From NCBI RefSeq assembly GCF_000336935.1, contig NZ_AOME01000051.1:160918-224917 (forward strand): a stretch of 64,000 bases of DNA, written 5' to 3'. Source of the DNA: Halococcus salifodinae DSM 8989 (lineage in GTDB: Archaea; Halobacteriota; Halobacteria; Halobacteriales; Halococcaceae). Shown piece after piece: positions 60,365 through 64,000 of the stretch (the stretch's first letter is position 1; every line of letters begins with the position of its first letter). The notes below the pieces were generated by a model that saw nothing but the letters and a program-made list of their open reading frames with translations, was not told where the DNA came from and ran no database searches. The translations under genes and the position numbers were made by a program.

Positions 60365-61515
60365 AGCGGCTCCTCGCCTGCGATGATCCGGAGCGCGCGG
60401 TCGGCGAGTTCGGGAACGCCGGTCTCCATCTTCGGGTACAGCGGGTCGTCGGCGTTGCCCTCCAAGTACCGTCGGAAGAACATCTCGCCGAGGCCCGCGA
60501 GTTTGTAGACCGCGAGCGCGCGGTAGAACCGGTCGTGTTCGTACTCGATTCCTGTCTTGGTCTCGTAGCGCTCGACGAGTTCCTTCCGGGTGGGGTAGCC
60601 CTCGCGGGTCATGAACGTCGCGTTGAGCGAGTCGGTCGCCGCGGGCGGGTCCGGGTCGCCCGCATCCCACCAGTACGAGAGGAGCCACCCAAGGTCCACG
60701 AGCGGGTTTCCGAGCGTGCTCAGTTCCCAGTCGAACACCGCGACGAGCTCCGGCGGTGTGCCAGGCGCGAACATCACGTTATCGAGCTTGTAGTCGCCCT
60801 GAACTAGAGTATGGGTCGGCGCGTCGGGCACGTTCGCGGTCAGCCACTCCATCACGTCGTAGAGTGCGGGCACCTCGCGCTCGTCGCTCGTGACATCGAA
60901 CGCCCATGTCAACTGCTCGGACCACCGCTTCACCTGGCGTTCGGTGAACCCCTCCGGATGGCCGAACTCGCCCAGTCCCACAGTTCCAGGGTCGACGGCG
61001 TGGATCTCACAGAGGCCGTCGATCAGCTCTTCGCCGATCCGCTGGCGGTGGGCCGGTGTGGCGAAGCGCTCGGGTTCGGCCTCGCGGAGCACGCTCCCCC
61101 CGACGCGCTCCATCACGTAGAACTCACAGTCGAGAATCGACTCGTCCTCGCACGCGAGCACCGTCGGCGGGACTCGTACCGGTGTGTCCTGGAGGTGGTC
61201 CATCACCCGGTGCTCTCGGAGGACATCGTGGGCGGTGTCGGCGGTCTCGCCGGGCGGCGGCCGGCGAACCACGAGGTCACGCTCGCCCCACTCCACGAAC
61301 AGCGTCTCGTTCGAGTGACCTTCTTGATGGTGTTCGATGTGATACTCCTCGACGGAGCCCAGCTCCCGCTCGAAGTAGCTCGCCAACGACTCCTCGTCGA
61401 CGATCCGGGCGAAGTACGCCCCCTCGGCTTCCTCGGTCCCGTCACCGCCGTTCATGCGTCCCACCACGGCCGCCGCAGTCGTTCGGTTACCATTGGTAGG
61501 TCCGTTTGTGGACAT
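60361..61515 (-). CDS. APH-family phosphotransferase (ACAD10/11 kinase-like)
   Basis: 384 residues from the ATG at 61515. The N-terminus has a hydrophilic 30-residue lead; the kinase core includes HIEHHQEGHSNETLFVEW (P-loop-like), the catalytic loop VQGDYKLDNVMF (about 258) and the metal-binding DWELSTLGNPLVDLGW. Relatives phosphorylate 4-hydroxy acyl-CoAs next to acyl-CoA dehydrogenases (as in mammalian ACAD10/11), a new route for 4-hydroxy acids. The ACAD11-like gene is divergent from the same promoter region. Confidence 0.85.
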   Translation of the reverse strand: MSTNGPTNGNRTTAAAVVGRMNGGDGTEEAEGAYFARIVDEESLASYFERELGSVEEYHIEHHQEGHSNETLFVEWGERDLVVRRPPPGETADTAHDVLREHRVMDHLQDTPVRVPPTVLACEDESILDCEFYVMERVGGSVLREAEPERFATPAHRQRIGEELIDGLCEIHAVDPGTVGLGEFGHPEGFTERQVKRWSEQLTWAFDVTSDEREVPALYDVMEWLTANVPDAPTHTLVQGDYKLDNVMFAPGTPPELVAVFDWELSTLGNPLVDLGWLLSYWWDAGDPDPPAATDSLNATFMTREGYPTRKELVERYETKTGIEYEHDRFYRALAVYKLAGLGEMFFRRYLEGNADDPLYPKMETGVPELADRALRIIAGEEPL

Positions 61516-61599
61516 CGTATGAATAAATGGGGGTTCGCGGGGGTCGTTCTCGACTGTGCGGCCCGATCGTTTTACAATGGTGTGTGATGATGTATCTGC

Positions 61600-62823
61600 A
61601 TGGAGTACGACGACTCGGCGGCCGCACGCGAGGCGACCGACCGCGCCCGCGCGTTCATGGAGGAGGTCGTCCTGCCCGCGGAGCGCTCCCACGCCGGCGG
61701 CGAGTCGGTCTCGCGCGAGACCATCGCCGACCTGCGCGAGCAGGCCCGCGAGTACGACATCTACGCGCCCCAGATTCCCGAGGAGCACGGTGGGATGGGG
61801 ATGGCGTTCCGGGACGTGCTGCCGGTGTTCGAGCAGGCGGGCCGGAGCCTGCTCGGCGCGCCCGCGATGCGTGTCGATGCGCCCGATGAGGGCAACATGC
61901 ACACCCTCGAACTCGTTGGGACCGACGACCAGAAGGAGAACTGGCTCCGGCCGCTGGTCGCGGGCGAGATCCGATCGGGCTTCGCGATGACCGAGCCCGC
62001 CCCCGGTGGTGGATCGGATCCGAAGATGCTCCGGACGACCGCCGAAAAGGACGGCGACGAGTGGGTCATCGACGGCCACAAGTGGTGGACCACGCAGGGC
62101 GGCGCGGCCGACGTCCTCCTCGTGATGGCGCGCACCGATCCCGACGCCCATCCCTACGCCGGCTGTTCGATCATCCTCGTGCCGACCGATGTCGAGGGTG
62201 TGGAGATCGTCCGCGACATCCCCCACCTCGGCCAGAGCCTCGTGCCGGAGAGCCACGCCGAGATCACGTTCGACGGCGTGCGGGTGCCCGAGGAGAACCT
62301 CCTTGGTACTGAGAACGCCGGGTTCGACATCGCCCAGCAGCGACTGGGGCCCGCCCGACTGACCCACTGTATGCGGTTTTCGGGGATGGCCGAGCGCGCG
62401 CTCGACGTGGCGAAAGCCTACATGGACGAGCGCGAGGCGTTCGGGTCGTCGCTCGCGGACAAACAGGCCCAGCGTTTTTCGATCGCGGAGGCCGAAACCG
62501 AACTCCACGCCGCCCGGACGATGGTCCGCGACGCGGCGGGGAAGATCGCCGCGGGCGAGGAGGCCCGCGTCGAGGTCTCGATGAGCAAGGTGTTCGCCGC
62601 GCGCGTCGCCCAGGAGACGATCGATCTCGCGGTCCAGTGCTGTGGCGGAGCGGGAATCGGTCGGGATCTGCCGCTCGCGGACTTCTACGAGGCGGTGCGG
62701 GCGTTCCGGATCATCGACGGTGCGGACGAAGTCCACAAGCGCACTATCGCACGCGCGGCCTTCGAGGACGTCGACCCGGCGGAGATCACGGCGATCCCGC
62801 AGTTCGGGGACCCGGCCGACTGA
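61600..62823 (+). CDS. ACAD10/11-like acyl-CoA dehydrogenase
   Basis: 407 residues. FAMTEPAPGGGSDP (about 128-141), HKWWTTQG, and the C-terminal AFRIIDGADEVHKRTIA. In ordinary enzymes this position is YEGTSE with a catalytic Glu; here it is IDGADEVH, as in the ACAD10/11 group where Asp serves. Together with the divergent APH-like kinase and MaoC it probably metabolises 4-hydroxy acyl-CoAs. A TATA-like GTTTTACA lies about 25-30 bases before the start. Confidence 0.9.
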   Translation: MEYDDSAAAREATDRARAFMEEVVLPAERSHAGGESVSRETIADLREQAREYDIYAPQIPEEHGGMGMAFRDVLPVFEQAGRSLLGAPAMRVDAPDEGNMHTLELVGTDDQKENWLRPLVAGEIRSGFAMTEPAPGGGSDPKMLRTTAEKDGDEWVIDGHKWWTTQGGAADVLLVMARTDPDAHPYAGCSIILVPTDVEGVEIVRDIPHLGQSLVPESHAEITFDGVRVPEENLLGTENAGFDIAQQRLGPARLTHCMRFSGMAERALDVAKAYMDEREAFGSSLADKQAQRFSIAEAETELHAARTMVRDAAGKIAAGEEARVEVSMSKVFAARVAQETIDLAVQCCGGAGIGRDLPLADFYEAVRAFRIIDGADEVHKRTIARAAFEDVDPAEITAIPQFGDPAD

Positions 62824-62841
62824 CTTTTCTCCTGTCTGCCC

Positions 62842-62862
62842 CGGCCCTCGGCCCTCGGCCCT
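62842..62862. repeat. Three tandem copies of a 7-base unit
   Basis: CGGCCCT is repeated three times directly after the acyl-CoA dehydrogenase stop. The remaining gap up to 63000 shows no gene. Confidence 0.6.
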
Positions 62863-63011
62863 CGTTCCCGATCGGGACCGTGGCTCGGTGGTGGGGGACC
62901 AATCAGAGCCCAGGAGTCGTGCCCACCGAGAATCGAGAGTGTCGCCCGCCGAAAACACTCCGGAGCTACGCGCTCGACTCCGGGGCTGCGAAGGCGGTCG
63001 GTCGTTGAAAG

Positions 63012-63038
63012 TAACGAACGTTTGTTCACGAATCGTTA
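63012..63038. promoter_or_regulatory. Inverted repeat upstream of the TrkA-N gene
   Basis: TAACGA (63012-63017) and TCGTTA (63033-63038) form an inverted repeat around an inner GAAC-GTTT-GTTC. It lies 30 bases upstream of a TATA-like element (63068-63075) and looks like an operator for a TetR- or similar-type regulator. Confidence 0.4.
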
Positions 63039-63067
63039 GCCCATCGACTACCTTATCACGTTTCGGG

Positions 63068-63075
63068 ATATAATA
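63068..63075 (+). promoter_or_regulatory. TATA box of the TrkA-N gene
   Basis: ATATAATA lies 23-30 bases before the ATG at 63098, so the transcript should be leaderless. Confidence 0.55.
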
Positions 63076-63097
63076 TGGGTACAGGAAACGTTTCGTT

Positions 63098-63628
63098 ATG
63101 AACGAAGCCCGTGCAGTGATACTTGGCGGTGAGGGAGCGGTTGGGGAGACACTCGCGGTGCAGCTCGCCAACGGTTCGTCAGCAGTGACGCTTCTCGCTG
63201 GCGACGCCCATGCGGCCGAACGCGCCGCTGGAGCGGGTGCTGACGCCCGTGTGACCGATCCGAGCTCGACGGCCACGCTCGATCGTGAGGACATCGACGA
63301 GGCGGACATCGCCATCGTGACCTCACGTCTGGACAGCCAGAACCTGTTGCTCGCACAGTTTCTCCGTCTCCAGGGGTCCGGGCGCGTTATCGCACTCGTG
63401 AACGATCCCGCGAACCTCGAAGCGTTCACCGAGGCCGGTATCGAGACCGTCTGTGCCTCGACGGCGCTTTCGACCGCGCTCGATCGGCAGCGCCGCGGCG
63501 TCGAGACAGTCGAGACCGAGCGCTCGTCGAATCGGACGAATCCGGATCGACACACGGAACACGGGGAATCGACGGACGAACCGGAACGTGAACGACTACG
63601 ATCGGGTGGAGCAGGAGGCGACGCGTAG
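63098..63628 (+). CDS. TrkA-N domain (NAD-binding) protein
   Basis: 176 residues. The Rossmann part AVILGGEGAVGETLAVQLA (GGxGAVG), then VTSRLDSQNLLLAQFLRLQGSGRVIALVND, fits a TrkA-N/RCK domain that senses NAD(H) or nucleotides and controls a transporter. The C-terminus is hydrophilic and disordered (about 130-176) and there is no TrkA-C domain. It overlaps the APC permease start by one base (TAGTG), so it probably gates that transporter. Confidence 0.85.
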   Translation: MNEARAVILGGEGAVGETLAVQLANGSSAVTLLAGDAHAAERAAGAGADARVTDPSSTATLDREDIDEADIAIVTSRLDSQNLLLAQFLRLQGSGRVIALVNDPANLEAFTEAGIETVCASTALSTALDRQRRGVETVETERSSNRTNPDRHTEHGESTDEPERERLRSGGAGGDA

Positions 63629-63974
63629 TGCCGAAGAGTCTCGAACGCGACCTCGGACTGATTTCGGTGCTCGCCATCAGCATCGGGGCGATGATCGGGA
63701 GCGGCATCTTCATCCTGCCAGCAGTCGCGGTCGGATACGCGGGCCCGGCGGTCGTGCTCGCGTACGTTCTCGCCGGCATCGTCGTGCTTCCGGCAGCGCT
63801 CTCGAAATCCGAGATGGCGACGGCGATGCCCGAATCGGGCGGTACGTACATCTTCATCGAGCGCGGCATGGGGCCGCTCCTGGGGACGGTTGCCGGTATC
63901 GGGACGTGGTTTTCGCTGTCGTTCAAGGGCGGACTGGCGTTGGTCGGTGGGGTTCCGTATCTCCTCTATCTGTT
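63628..63974 (+). CDS. APC-family amino acid permease, N-terminal part (cut by contig end)
   Basis: From the GTG at 63628: PKSLERDLGLISVLAISIGAMIGSGIF and ALSKSEMATAMPESGGTYIFIERGMG, the first three to four membrane segments of an APC permease. About 115 residues are visible. The true gene is interrupted by adaptor sequence at 63975, so it continues outside the contig. Coupled with the TrkA-N gene. Compare the APC protein at 18933, which has UspA domains instead of a separate TrkA-N. Confidence 0.85.
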
Positions 63975-64000
63975 CTGTCTCTTATACACATCTCTGATGG
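63975..64000 (+). other. Sequencing adaptor (Tn5 mosaic end plus 454 adaptor start)
   Basis: 63975-63993 is exactly CTGTCTCTTATACACATCT, the 19-bp Tn5 mosaic end used in transposase-based libraries. CTGATGG (63994-64000) matches the start of the 454 Titanium-A adaptor complement as I remember it. This is library sequence, not genomic DNA, and the contig should be trimmed here. Confidence 0.93.

Noticed and set aside
63975..64000. Continuation of the APC permease reading frame
   Set aside because: The bases are Tn5 mosaic end and 454 adaptor, so the encoded residues are artificial.

Overview
The window is chromosomal DNA from a haloarchaeon. The proteins are acidic (rich in D and E, poor in K), the DNA is GC-rich, and many genes start with GTG or overlap the previous stop as ATGA or GTGA. 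Promoters look archaeal: a TATA-like element sits about 25-30 bases before the start codon, as expected for leaderless transcripts. Archaeal or haloarchaeal markers include SBDS/Sdo1, MBF1, deoxyhypusine synthase, GTP cyclohydrolase III, a bacterio-opsin-activator-type regulator, a short TIM, CDP-alcohol phosphotransferases, DUF373 and a TnpB remnant. The genus cannot be fixed from sequence alone; Halococcus is only a guess.

Layout. 1-13 kb: a partial fumarylacetoacetase-family gene, a GMC dehydrogenase pair behind an iron-box-like palindrome, HflX, deoxyhypusine synthase, a PiT phosphate permease, the hisC/AK6-like kinase/CDP-alcohol transferase run, MBF1, and a fused Gfo/Idh/MocA-aldo/keto reductase overlapping a second CDP-alcohol transferase. 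13-25 kb: tpiA, an acyl-CoA synthetase, SBDS, a second HflX, an APC transporter with two UspA domains, a thioredoxin-fold protein, and two DUF3179 genes around a small membrane protein. 25-33 kb: one tight run of hydantoinase A/B, an N-carbamoylsarcosine-amidase-like hydrolase, a class III CoA-transferase, a DRE-TIM acyltransferase/lyase and an HTH-10 regulator, behind a TATA box and a perfect 8-bp inverted repeat. 33-42 kb: a hexapeptide acyltransferase, tRNA-Thr(TGT), a GNAT protein, pgk, and a branched-chain-type ABC transporter (livHMGF plus a convergent lipoprotein binding protein) with a 30-codon ORF coupled at both ends between livH and livM. 42-50 kb: a CBS protein, a TnpB remnant with a right-end hairpin, GTP cyclohydrolase III, a PTPS-like/glycosyltransferase/methyltransferase/ParB-like run, a mosaic hairpin repeat and a degenerate GH2-like protein. 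50-55 kb: a coiled-coil protein, SppA, DUF373, aroD and an orphan DNA methyltransferase. 55-63.6 kb: a second copy of the mosaic repeat, then a lipid or acyl-CoA module (alcohol dehydrogenase, two acyl-CoA dehydrogenases, alpha/beta hydrolase, Lrp-like regulator, MaoC hydratase, APH-like kinase). 63.1 kb to the end: a TrkA-N gene and the start of an APC permease.

The last 26 bases are not biology. Positions 63975-63993 are the exact 19-bp Tn5 mosaic end, followed by bases matching the start of a 454 Titanium-A adaptor, so the contig ends in library adaptor and the last permease is cut there. The most interesting biological candidates are the sORF in the liv operon, the hydantoinase/CoA operon with its operator-like repeat, the pterin-type cluster next to a glycosyltransferase and methyltransferase, and the repeat family shared by 47.7-48.2 kb and 55.1-55.4 kb.
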